47,555 bases of DNA from an uncultured Clostridia bacterium (lineage in GTDB: Bacteria > Bacillota > Clostridia > Christensenellales > Aristaeellaceae). Made by a program: the position numbers and the translations under genes. The DNA is taken from assembly GCA_934663625.1 (NCBI GenBank), contig CAKUKP010000007.1, positions 1 to 47,555 on the forward strand, read 5' to 3'. Below are positions 6,946 to 15,114 of this stretch, in pieces; the first letter of the stretch is position 1, and each line of letters starts with the position of its first letter. The notes under the pieces are model-generated. The model saw only the letters and a program-made list of their open reading frames with translations, was not told where the DNA came from and made no database searches.

Positions 6946-8358
6946 TCAGATGATTTCCGCCTTGATGATGTTGGTATTGCCGGATACGCCGTTGGCAAGT
7001 CCGCCGCTGATAACGATGCGTTCGCCCTTTTTCAGACCGAATACCTGCCGCGCCTGATTTTTGGCGTTGAAGAACAGAACATCCGTGGAATCGAAGCGTT
7101 CGCTGAGCGCGGGGGTTACGCCCCAGGAAAGGGACAGCTTTCGCCAGGCTTTTACATCGGTGGTCACGCCCAGAATATCCGTCGGAGCGCGGAAACGGGA
7201 TACCATGCGCACTGTGCGGCCGGAAAGGGAGCAGACCACGATGACCTTCGCGCCGATATCGATGGACATACCGCAGACGGCGTGGGAAATGGCGTCCACG
7301 ATGTTTTGCATCTTGAATTCCGCATTGCGGAAGCGCTTGTCGTAGCGAATATCCTTTTCAGTTTCCAGCGCGATGCGGGACATGGCCTCCACCGCCTGCA
7401 CGGGATATTTGCCGGCGGCGGTTTCGCCGGAGAGCATGATGGCGCTGGTGCCGTCGTAAACGGCGTTGGCAACATCGGAAATTTCCGCGCGCGTGGGGCG
7501 GATGTTGCTAATCATGGATTCCAGCATTTCCGTGGCGGTAATTACGCGCTTGCCCAGCATACGCGCCTTGGTGATCATGTGCTTCTGAATGGCGGGCAGT
7601 TCTTCGTAGGGAATTTCTACCCCCAGATCGCCGCGGGCGATCATCACGCCGTCGCAATGGGCGCAGATTTCCTCCAGATGATCCACACCGGCGCGGTTTT
7701 CGATTTTGGCGATGAGGTCGATATTGGATATGCCGTGGGCAGTTAGAAAATCATGCACGGCGATCAGATCTTCCTTTCGGGAAACGAAGGAACAGGCGAT
7801 GAAATCCACATCGTTTTCCGCGCCGAAGAGGATATCCGCTTTGTCCTGCTCGCTGAGATATTCGTGGGAAAATACATGCCCCGGAAAGCTCATGCTCTTT
7901 CGATCGGAAAGTACGCCGCCGGTGATCACGCGGCATCGGGTATTTTCCGAATCGCTTTCCAATACCTCCAGCACCAGAAGCCCATTGTTGATCAGCACGC
8001 GATCGCCCGTCTGCAATTGGGCGCAGAGGCCTTTGTAGCTTACGGAAACCATTTCCTGATTCCCCGGTACATCGCGGGTGGTCAGGGTAAAAGGATCGCC
8101 TTCCTTTAATTCGATTCGGCCGTTTTCGAAGCAGCCGATGCGGTATTCCGGCCCCTTGGTGTCCAGCATGATGGGCAGGGGAATGCCCAGTTCTTCGCGC
8201 ACTTTTTGCAGCATATGGATGCGTTCCAGATGCTCCTGATGGGTGCCGTGGGAAAAATTCAGTCGGGCGACGTTCATGCCCGCCAGACACATCTTCCGCA
8301 GGGTGGCTTCATCGGAACACGCCGGCCCGATGGTGCAGATGATTTTCGTTTTACGCAT
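6946..8358 (-). CDS. pyk: Pyruvate kinase
   Basis: Final step of glycolysis: phosphoenolpyruvate + ADP to pyruvate + ATP. The 470-residue protein is full length for the form lacking the extra C-terminal PEP-utiliser domain found in many Bacillota. It starts MRKTKIICTIGPACS and carries the substrate/metal motifs LNFSHGTH (about residue 34), MLDTKGPE (about 64), IAKIENRAG and MIARGDLGVEIP (about 215-250), and the C-terminal allosteric domain ending with GLANGVSGNTNI. The site residues Arg, Lys, Glu and Asp of these motifs are present. The ATG at 8358 has a GGGAGG site. A consensus promoter about 140 bases upstream leaves a leader of roughly 130 bases. Confidence 0.97.
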   Translation of the reverse strand: MRKTKIICTIGPACSDEATLRKMCLAGMNVARLNFSHGTHQEHLERIHMLQKVREELGIPLPIMLDTKGPEYRIGCFENGRIELKEGDPFTLTTRDVPGNQEMVSVSYKGLCAQLQTGDRVLINNGLLVLEVLESDSENTRCRVITGGVLSDRKSMSFPGHVFSHEYLSEQDKADILFGAENDVDFIACSFVSRKEDLIAVHDFLTAHGISNIDLIAKIENRAGVDHLEEICAHCDGVMIARGDLGVEIPYEELPAIQKHMITKARMLGKRVITATEMLESMISNIRPTRAEISDVANAVYDGTSAIMLSGETAAGKYPVQAVEAMSRIALETEKDIRYDKRFRNAEFKMQNIVDAISHAVCGMSIDIGAKVIVVCSLSGRTVRMVSRFRAPTDILGVTTDVKAWRKLSLSWGVTPALSERFDSTDVLFFNAKNQARQVFGLKKGERIVISGGLANGVSGNTNIIKAEII

Positions 8359-8499
8359 AAAAAATTTCCTCCCGTTGCGATTGATTGGAGAGGAATCTGT
8401 CGAAAGGCCACAGAGATGCGAATCTCCGGAAATCGTGATAAATGAAGACGGCGCGGCCGCTTCATGACAGACTCCACCACTTATACGATTCCGAAATCT

Positions 8500-8527
8500 A
8501 TTATATGCCGATGCGGAAACTTGTCAA
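8500..8527 (-). promoter_or_regulatory. Consensus promoter of pyk
   Basis: On the minus strand, TTGACA (8522-8527) and TATAAT (8500-8505) are spaced by 16 bases. The leader of about 130 bases to the pyk start contains no riboswitch that I recognise. Confidence 0.75.
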
Positions 8528-8612
8528 TCGGACGCGCGTTAATATATGCCGTCAAAAAGATACAAACAGAAAAGGCTGTTTCAAAACGGATATGCGCGAA
8601 ACACCCCTGTTT

Positions 8613-9140
8613 TTATAGATGGATGTGCTTTTCAAGCAATACCAGCTGTACGTCCGGAATGCCGTTAAAAACCGTCGGCACAATGCCGATTTCCGTATAG
8701 CCGTGCTTTTTGTACATCGATCGCGCCGCGGTATTTTTTGTATTGGTATCGATTCGCAGCTCCGTGCAGCCATGCTCCGCGGCGAACTGTTCATAATAGG
8801 CGATGAACGCCCTTCCATAGCCCCTGCCCGCGCGATCCGGCGAAATCACCAGCGTGTGCAATACACACACCTGATTATCGGGCGCTTCGTATTTCCAATT
8901 GCCCTGCCGGTAAACATCGACCTGCGTTTTGTTGATGATGCCCGCGCCGCAGATCGCGCCCGCGTCCTCCAATACAAATAAATCGTTTCGCCGCAGCGCA
9001 TCCTCCGCGGTGGCGCGCACGGGATATACTCCGCGAATCCATCCGATGGTTTGTTTTCCGTTTTCCTCCACGGTGTGGATCGCGTCGTACAGCCCCTCTA
9101 CCGCATCGATATCCTGCATATTCGCCCTTCTTATGATCAT
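8613..9140 (-). CDS. GNAT-family N-acetyltransferase
   Basis: A 175-residue acetyltransferase starting MIIRRANMQDIDAVEGLYD. The acetyl-CoA-binding motif is SPDRAGRGYGRAFIAYYEQ (about residues 95-113), followed by ELRIDTNTKNTAARSMYKKHGY, a complete GNAT core. The start at 9140 is chosen because GGAGG precedes it by eight bases; longer in-frame starts lack such a site. No partner gene shares its direction, and the substrate is unknown. Confidence 0.87.
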   Translation of the reverse strand: MIIRRANMQDIDAVEGLYDAIHTVEENGKQTIGWIRGVYPVRATAEDALRRNDLFVLEDAGAICGAGIINKTQVDVYRQGNWKYEAPDNQVCVLHTLVISPDRAGRGYGRAFIAYYEQFAAEHGCTELRIDTNTKNTAARSMYKKHGYTEIGIVPTVFNGIPDVQLVLLEKHIHL

Positions 9141-9323
9141 ATTTATCCGCCTCCTGAATGTATTTTGCATTATACCACAGAAGAAGAACAAAGTCTACAA
9201 CAATTAAAACAGACCGAAGTCTGCAAACTATCCGCGTTCGAAGAATTCAGACAAAACCGCTTCGTTGCCCAAATCTGATACAAGTGATGGAAAGTGTCCA
9301 TTCAGCAAAAGGAAAAAAGCGGA

Positions 9324-9361
9324 TATAATGACAATCGCGGTTGAAGCAATTGACCGCGATT
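9324..9361 (+). promoter_or_regulatory. Promoter region with a 9-bp inverted repeat
   Basis: TATAAT at 9324-9329 is a likely -10, with only a weak -35 (TTCAGC at 9301). Just downstream, AATCGCGGT (9333-9341) and ACCGCGATT (9353-9361) form a perfect inverted repeat with an 11-base centre. Its place around the expected transcription start suggests an operator for the DUF308-MMPL operon. Confidence 0.5.
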
Positions 9362-9392
9362 CTATAAGAACCTGTTCGGGAGGTTGATCGTT

Positions 9393-9977
9393 ATGCGTTC
9401 CATCGCGCCGTTGCGGGCAGCCAAGATCGGATATATTGTAATGTCCGTTCTGTTCTGCTTTCTGGGCGTAGCCCTGCTGATATGGCCGAATTTGTCCATC
9501 AGCTTAATCGGAATCATCGCCGGTATCATGCTGATCGTGTTCGGACTGGTAAAGCTTGCGGGCTATTTTACGCGGGATATGTACGAACTGGCGTTTCAAC
9601 ATGATCTCGCCTTTGGGCTGTTGCTGATCGTTCTGGGCGTGATGCTGCTAGTGCAGCCGAACCGCGCAATGAGCTTTCTGTGCCTGATCCTGGGCATTTC
9701 CATTATGGCGGACGGCCTCTTTAAGGTACAGACGGCGTTCGATGCGAAGCGCTTCGGCGTGCGCAACTGGTGGCTGATTTTAACGCTGGGCATTATCGCC
9801 GGCGGCATCGGAATCGCGGCGGCGTTCCATCCGGCGCAGAGCGCGCGGGTGCTGACCATACTGCTGGGCATATCGATGCTGGCGGAGGGCGCGCTGAACC
9901 TGAGCGTGGCGCTGTGCGCGCTGAAGGTTGTGCGCCGGTACAAGCATGATGTAATCGAAACCGAGTTTGAAGATTAA
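9393..9977 (+). CDS. DUF308/HdeD-like membrane protein
   Basis: A 194-residue protein that is almost entirely hydrophobic, with about six transmembrane segments in three similar pairs, the pattern of the DUF308/HdeD family (named for an E. coli acid-resistance protein). Repeated SIS/GIS-MxxxG motifs at segment boundaries (SISLIGIIAGIMLIVFG, LGISIMADGLFKV, LGISMLAEGALNL) show the internal triplication. The ATG at 9393 follows GGGAGG by nine bases. It is the first gene of an operon: the MMPL gene begins 16 bases after its stop. Its role in that export operon is inferred from context only. Confidence 0.8.
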   Translation: MRSIAPLRAAKIGYIVMSVLFCFLGVALLIWPNLSISLIGIIAGIMLIVFGLVKLAGYFTRDMYELAFQHDLAFGLLLIVLGVMLLVQPNRAMSFLCLILGISIMADGLFKVQTAFDAKRFGVRNWWLILTLGIIAGGIGIAAAFHPAQSARVLTILLGISMLAEGALNLSVALCALKVVRRYKHDVIETEFED

Positions 9978-9993
9978 GTAAGGAGGATTGCCG

Positions 9994-12078
9994 ATGCGTT
10001 TTTCCAAAGCGGTGGTCAAATGCCGCATTCCGATTCTGATCCTTGCGATCCTTCTGATGATTCCGGCGACCATCGGCATGATGACCACCCGAATCAATTA
10101 CGACATGCTGAATTACCTGCCCGATACGATGGACACGGTAATCGGTCAGAACGAATTGATGGAGGATTTCGGCAAGGGCGCGTTTTCCATGCTGGTGATT
10201 CAGGATATGCCCGAAAAGGATGTGGCGGAACTGAAAACCAAATTGGAGCAGGTGGAGCATGTGGATTCGGTGGTCTGGTACAGCTCGATCGCCGATCTGT
10301 CCGTGCCGATGCAGCTGCTGCCGGATAAGATTTACAACGAATTCAATACGGACGATGCTACGCTGATGGCGGTGTTCTTCGACAGCGCCACATCCGAGGA
10401 CGTTACCATGGATGCGATCCGCGAAATCCGCGCCATTGCTGGCAAGCAGGTATTCGTCAGCGGCATGTCCGCGCTGGTGACCGATCTGAAGGATTTGTGC
10501 GAAAAGGAAGAACCGATCTACGTCGGCATTGCTGTTGCACTGGCTTGTCTGGCGATGATAATCTTCCTGGATGGCTGGCTGGTGCCGTTCGTATTCCTCG
10601 CCAGCATCGGCGTCGCGATCCTGATCAATCTGGGCACCAACTGGTTCATGGGGGAGATTTCCTACATTACCAAGGCGCTGTCCGCGGTTTTGCAGTTGGC
10701 GGTCACGATGGACTATTCCATCTTCCTCTGGCACAGCTACAATGAACAGCGCGAAAAGATCAGCGATCATTGCGAAGCGATGGCGTGCGCCATTCATGAA
10801 ACGCTCACCAGCGTGGTGGGCAGCTCCGTGACCACGGTGGCGGGCTTCATCGCCCTGTGCTTCATGACGTTCACGCTCGGCCGCGACCTGGGCATCGTAA
10901 TGGCGAAGGGCGTAATTCTGGGCGTGATCAGCTGCGTAACCGTGCTGCCCAGCCTGATTCTGGTGCTGGATAAGCCGCTGCAAAAGACGAAGCATCGTTC
11001 GCTGATCCCGAACATGAACGGCTTTGCCAAGGGCATCGTAAAGGTGTTCCCGATATTCTTGGTATTGTTCGTGGCGCTGGTTCCGCCGGCGTATTACGGT
11101 TATTCCAAAACGAACGATGAAGTGTATTACGATATGGGCGAATGCCTGCCGGAGGACATCGAATATGTGATCGCCAATTCCAAATTGCGCGATGAATTTG
11201 ATATCGCGTCCACCCACATGCTGCTGGTGGATGCGGATACGCCCCGCAAGGACATTCATAAGATGATCGATGAAATGAAGCAGGTGGACGGCGTGAAATA
11301 CGTGCTGGGGCTGGAAAGCTTCATCAGCACGGATTTTCCCGAAGAGATGATCCCCGAATCGATCACCAGCATACTGAAATCCGATCGCTGGGAATTGATG
11401 CTGATCAATTCCGAATACAAGGTGGCGAGCGACGCGGTCAATACCCAGATCGATCAGCTGAACGCCATTTTGAAGAAATATGATGAAGGCGGCATGCTGA
11501 TTGGCGAAGCGCCCTGCATGAAGGATATGATCGAAACCACCGATCATGATTTCCAGGTGGTCAACGCGGTATCCATTCTGGCGATCTTCGTGATCATCCT
11601 GCTGGTGGAAAAGAGCCTGAGCCTGCCGTTTATCCTGATATCGGTCATTGAACTGGCGATTTTCATCAATCTGGGTCTGCCGCATTACATGGGTCAGTCG
11701 CTTCCGTTCATCGCGCCGATCTGCATTTCTACCATTCAGCTGGGCGCGACGGTGGATTATGCGATTCTGATGACCACCCGCTATAAGAGCGAGCGCGCAT
11801 CCGGCAAAACCAGGCGCGAAGCGGTGCAGATTGCGCTGGGCACCTCTACGCCGTCGATCATCGTATCCGGCATGGGTCTGTTCGCCGCAACCTTCGGTGT
11901 GGCGGTATATTCCGATATCGATATCATCAGTTCCATGTGCATGCTGATGGCGCGCGGCGCGATTATATCCATGCTGTGCGTGCTGCTGATCCTGCCCGCG
12001 CTGCTGATGCTGTGCGATGGCCTGATCCGCCATACGACGCTGGGCATGAAAGTGAAAAACGTGAAGGAGGAAAACTGA
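9994..12078 (+). CDS. MMPL/RND-family transporter
   Basis: A 694-residue inner-membrane transporter made of two similar halves, each with one N-terminal helix, an extracytoplasmic domain and a five-helix bundle. The proton-relay Asp-Tyr pairs of MMPL proteins are visible in both halves: LAVTMDYSIFLWHSY (about residue 240) and LGATVDYAILMTTRY (about residue 590). SD AGGAGG lies seven bases upstream. Family members export lipids, siderophores or peptides using the proton gradient. The next gene begins one base after the stop and encodes a large exported protein, so the two very probably act together. The cargo is unknown. Confidence 0.9.
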   Translation: MRFSKAVVKCRIPILILAILLMIPATIGMMTTRINYDMLNYLPDTMDTVIGQNELMEDFGKGAFSMLVIQDMPEKDVAELKTKLEQVEHVDSVVWYSSIADLSVPMQLLPDKIYNEFNTDDATLMAVFFDSATSEDVTMDAIREIRAIAGKQVFVSGMSALVTDLKDLCEKEEPIYVGIAVALACLAMIIFLDGWLVPFVFLASIGVAILINLGTNWFMGEISYITKALSAVLQLAVTMDYSIFLWHSYNEQREKISDHCEAMACAIHETLTSVVGSSVTTVAGFIALCFMTFTLGRDLGIVMAKGVILGVISCVTVLPSLILVLDKPLQKTKHRSLIPNMNGFAKGIVKVFPIFLVLFVALVPPAYYGYSKTNDEVYYDMGECLPEDIEYVIANSKLRDEFDIASTHMLLVDADTPRKDIHKMIDEMKQVDGVKYVLGLESFISTDFPEEMIPESITSILKSDRWELMLINSEYKVASDAVNTQIDQLNAILKKYDEGGMLIGEAPCMKDMIETTDHDFQVVNAVSILAIFVIILLVEKSLSLPFILISVIELAIFINLGLPHYMGQSLPFIAPICISTIQLGATVDYAILMTTRYKSERASGKTRREAVQIALGTSTPSIIVSGMGLFAATFGVAVYSDIDIISSMCMLMARGAIISMLCVLLILPALLMLCDGLIRHTTLGMKVKNVKEEN

Positions 12079-12079
12079 T

Positions 12080-15061
12080 ATGAAAAAGCGTATTCTTTCC
12101 GCGGTGATCGCGTTGACGCTCCTGCTGACCGCCGTTCTGTCCGGCGCTTCGGCGGAGGTGGATAAGAAGGAAATGGTGTATGTGCTGGCGAACGCGGATG
12201 GTTCCGTAAACGATATCATCGTCAGCGAACGCCTGTACAACCGAAACGGCGAAGCGCAGCTGCACGATGAAAGCAGCCTGACCGATATTGAAAACGTCGG
12301 CGGCGATGAAACCTTCACCAATGAAAACGGCGTGCTCGTCTGGAATGCCAACGGCGCGGATATCCGTTACGAGGGCAATTCCGATCGGCCGCTGCCGGTG
12401 TCCGTCACCGTGCGCTACTATCTGGATGGTCAGGAAATGACCGCCGATCAGATCGCAGGCAAGAGCGGCCATCTGGCGATCGATGTGGAATATCGCGCCG
12501 AACAGTATGAAGATGTCGCCGTGGGCGATGAAACGGTTTCCATGCCGATGCCCTTCCTGGCGGCGACCGTGCTGCTGACCGACGAGGCGAATTTCAAGAA
12601 CATTACCGTGGACAACGGCCGCGTGCTGGATATCGGCGATCGTTCCGTGATCGTGGCGATGGGTCTGCCGGGCGTTTCGGAAGCGCTGAACCTTGCCGCC
12701 TATGAGGATCTGGATGTGGAAATCCCCACGACCGCGCGCATCGAAGCGGATGTTACCGATTTTGCGCTGGACGGCACCTATACGCTGGCGACCAATTCCA
12801 TCTTCAACGATATCGATACGGATGAAGGCGAGCTGGATATCGATCTGGATCAGATGCAGGATGATCTGAGCGACGCGATGGAACAGCTGCTCGACGGCGC
12901 GACCCAGCTGCGCGATGGCGCACAGGAATTGAGCGACGGCGCGACGGAGCTTTCCGATGGCTTGAACGAGATCGATTCCAATTCCGATAAGCTGGTGGAC
13001 GCGGCAAAGCAGCTTTTGCAGACCGTGCTGGATACCGCCAACGAAAGCCTTTCCGAAAAGAAGGCGGATTTCGCCAAGCTGGATATTCAGATTCACACCC
13101 TGACCGTGGATAATTACGCCGAAGAGGTTGCAAGACTTCAGAAGGAATATCTGGACAACGTAGAAGATTACGTGATCGAACAGGCGGATGCGCAGCTTTC
13201 CGATAAGGTGCACGCCGCTGTGCGCGAGGAGGTCATTCGTCAGGTAAACGAAGCCGCGCGCCAGCAGGTGGAAGAAAAGGTGCGCGAGGCGGTCGAAGCG
13301 GAGGTTCGCAAGCAGGTGGAAGCGGGCGCGCAGCAGCTGGTAGAATCGAAGGTGCGCGCCGCGGTGGAAGAAGAGGTACGCGCCGCCGTGGAAGCGGAGG
13401 TTCGCAAGCAGGTGGAAGCGGGTGTGAACGCCGCCGTTCGCCAGCAGGTGGAAGCCGCCGTGCGCAATCCGGACGCGGATACCCTGAACGCTCAGATTGA
13501 ACAGCAGCTCAAGACCGACGCGGTACAGAAGGAAATCGAAGCCAATACCGACGCCATGATGCAGACCGAGGATGTGCGTCAGATGATCGATGCGCAGCTG
13601 GAGTCCACCGTGCGCGCCAAGGTGGAAGCGGCGTATGAAGCAAATATTCGTTCTCAGGTGGAGGCATCTGTGCGTTCCGAGGTCGAAAAGAGCGTGACCG
13701 AGGTCGTTCGCCAGCAGATTCGCAATCAGGTGGAAGAACAGCTCCGCGCCGAGCAGGGCGGAAGCACCGATCCGGAAAATCCCGATCCGGAAAACCCCGA
13801 TCCTGAAAACCCCGCCGAGGGTGAAAACGGCGGCGAAAACCAGAATGACCAGAACAATCAGAATAACAATAACGAAGAAGCTGTTGAACAGACGACCATC
13901 GCCCGCGTGATGGATTGGATCGTGCCCTCCGCCAACGCGGAGGAGCCGAGCTTCGATGCGCGCGTGGACGCGATCGTGGCGCAGAAGATGGCGACCGCCG
14001 AAGTTCAGGCGCAGATTCAGGAAAAGACCAATGCGCAGATGCAATCCGCAGATGTACAGGCGAAGGTGGATGCGGCGGTCAGCGCGCAGATGCAGTCTGA
14101 TTCCGTAAAGAGCGCGATCGATGCGGAGGTTGCGAAGCAGATGTCCGATGCCGATGTGCGCGCACAGGCGGAAGCTGCCGCACGGGTGCAGGTACGCGCC
14201 AAGGTGGAAGCTGCCGCGCGGGAAAAGATCAGAAACGCCATCCTGAACATGAGCGAAGAACAGATCGCCGCCGTGGTGGAACAGAAGATGAATTCTGACG
14301 AGATCAAGGCGCTGATTCAGAAGAAGATCGATGCGAAGATGGCTTCCGATGAAATCAAGGCGACCATCGATGATAATGTGAACAAGCAGATGGCTTCCGA
14401 TGAAATCAAGGCGACCATCGAAACCGAAATCAAAAAACAGATGCGCGGCGACAACGTACAAAAGACGATCGATGCGGAAGTCGAAGCACAGATGAAGTCC
14501 GATAAGGTGCGCGATCTCTACAACCAGAACGTGGAAGCGCAGATGGCGAGCGACGATGTGAAGAAGCTGATCAATCAGAACATCGAAGAACAGATGAAGT
14601 CCGATAAGGTGCAGAAGATCATTGCTGAAAAGATCGTGGAAAACCGCACCAGCCGCGAATATCTGGATGCCGTGGCGGACGCAATGGAAGAAAACGGCGA
14701 ACACGGCGCGGCATATCAGGCGCTGGTAGAGCTGCGCGATACGCTGGATGATATCTGCGAATTCTATGAAGGCATCGTGGATTACACCGATGCGGTTGGC
14801 GAAGCGGCGGAAGGCGCGCAGGAACTGAAGGATGGCGCGGCGGAGCTGCTGGACGGCATGAACGAACTGTTCGATGGTCTGAATGAATTCAACGATGAAG
14901 CGGTGCAGAAGATTCTCGATGCGCTGAACGGCGATTATGCGGTGCTCAAGGATCGCGCCGAGGCCATGCTGAATATGACCCGCGATTATGCGTCCTATGG
15001 CGGTATCGCCGATGGCAAGACCGGCTCCGTGCAGTTCCTGATCCGCACGGCAGGCATCTAA
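12080..15061 (+). CDS. Large exported repeat protein paired with the MMPL transporter (YhgE/Pip-like)
   Basis: A 993-residue protein with a signal peptide (MKKRILSAVIALTLLLTAVLSG, cleavage near ASA, residue 25). Residues 26-260 form a globular domain. Residues about 268-310 and 910-945 carry DGA heptads (LRDGAQELSDGATELSDG; ELKDGAAELLDGMNELFDG), the hallmark of YhgE/Pip-type proteins that accompany MMPL exporters. Between them lie a 16-residue-period region (about 380-462), a Pro/Asn/Glu-rich linker (about 561-600, DPENPDPENPDPENP) and at least eleven 17-residue repeats (636-854). No C-terminal membrane anchor is seen. Its ATG lies one base past the MMPL stop and shares an AGGAGG site. It is probably an elongated extracytoplasmic partner that spans the envelope. 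Function is inferred from context. Confidence 0.8.
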   Translation: MKKRILSAVIALTLLLTAVLSGASAEVDKKEMVYVLANADGSVNDIIVSERLYNRNGEAQLHDESSLTDIENVGGDETFTNENGVLVWNANGADIRYEGNSDRPLPVSVTVRYYLDGQEMTADQIAGKSGHLAIDVEYRAEQYEDVAVGDETVSMPMPFLAATVLLTDEANFKNITVDNGRVLDIGDRSVIVAMGLPGVSEALNLAAYEDLDVEIPTTARIEADVTDFALDGTYTLATNSIFNDIDTDEGELDIDLDQMQDDLSDAMEQLLDGATQLRDGAQELSDGATELSDGLNEIDSNSDKLVDAAKQLLQTVLDTANESLSEKKADFAKLDIQIHTLTVDNYAEEVARLQKEYLDNVEDYVIEQADAQLSDKVHAAVREEVIRQVNEAARQQVEEKVREAVEAEVRKQVEAGAQQLVESKVRAAVEEEVRAAVEAEVRKQVEAGVNAAVRQQVEAAVRNPDADTLNAQIEQQLKTDAVQKEIEANTDAMMQTEDVRQMIDAQLESTVRAKVEAAYEANIRSQVEASVRSEVEKSVTEVVRQQIRNQVEEQLRAEQGGSTDPENPDPENPDPENPAEGENGGENQNDQNNQNNNNEEAVEQTTIARVMDWIVPSANAEEPSFDARVDAIVAQKMATAEVQAQIQEKTNAQMQSADVQAKVDAAVSAQMQSDSVKSAIDAEVAKQMSDADVRAQAEAAARVQVRAKVEAAAREKIRNAILNMSEEQIAAVVEQKMNSDEIKALIQKKIDAKMASDEIKATIDDNVNKQMASDEIKATIETEIKKQMRGDNVQKTIDAEVEAQMKSDKVRDLYNQNVEAQMASDDVKKLINQNIEEQMKSDKVQKIIAEKIVENRTSREYLDAVADAMEENGEHGAAYQALVELRDTLDDICEFYEGIVDYTDAVGEAAEGAQELKDGAAELLDGMNELFDGLNEFNDEAVQKILDALNGDYAVLKDRAEAMLNMTRDYASYGGIADGKTGSVQFLIRTAGI
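13217..13470 (+). repeat. 16-residue tandem repeats inside the exported protein
   Basis: About five units of 16 codons, such as VEEKVREAVEAEVRKQ, VEAGAQQLVESKVRAA and VEEEVRAAVEAEVRKQ. The DNA is also repeated: a GAGGTTCGCAAGCAGGTGGA stretch recurs 96 bases apart. Predicted to form long amphipathic helices. Confidence 0.8.
13985..14641 (+). repeat. 17-residue tandem repeats inside the exported protein
   Basis: Units follow the pattern [Q/K]-M-x-S-D-x-[V/I]-[K/Q]-x-x-I-D-x-x-[V/I]-x-x, for example QMASDEIKATIETEIKK, QMQSDSVKSAIDAEVAK and QMASDDVKKLINQNIEE. I count eleven, in a block of four and a block of seven separated by about 31 residues. A period of 17 is not a multiple of a heptad. Confidence 0.85.
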
Positions 15062-15078
15062 ATCTCATTATACGGTTT

Positions 15079-15109
15079 AAAGCGTCCGGAAGCGATTCCG
15101 GGCGCTTTT
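15079..15109. terminator. Terminator between the export operon and cls
   Basis: AAAGCGTCCGG pairs with CCGGGCGCTTT (one G-T) around eight bases, then TTTTG. It serves converging genes. Confidence 0.8.
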
Positions 15110-15114
15110 GTATG

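Noticed and set aside
8359..8499. The pyk leader as a riboswitch
   Set aside because: Long leader, but no conserved aptamer motif is recognisable; ordinary untranslated sequence is the simpler reading.
13217..14641. Possible CRISPR-like array from the regular DNA repeats
   Set aside because: Period and variation follow codons (48 and 51 bases) and all copies are in frame in a coding gene; there are no spacers of unrelated sequence.
9793..14704. Two very long minus-strand reading frames opposite the MMPL and repeat-protein genes
   Set aside because: They are low-complexity His/Leu/Arg-rich shadows of G/C-rich codons in the plus-strand genes, lack ribosome-binding sites and overlap each other.
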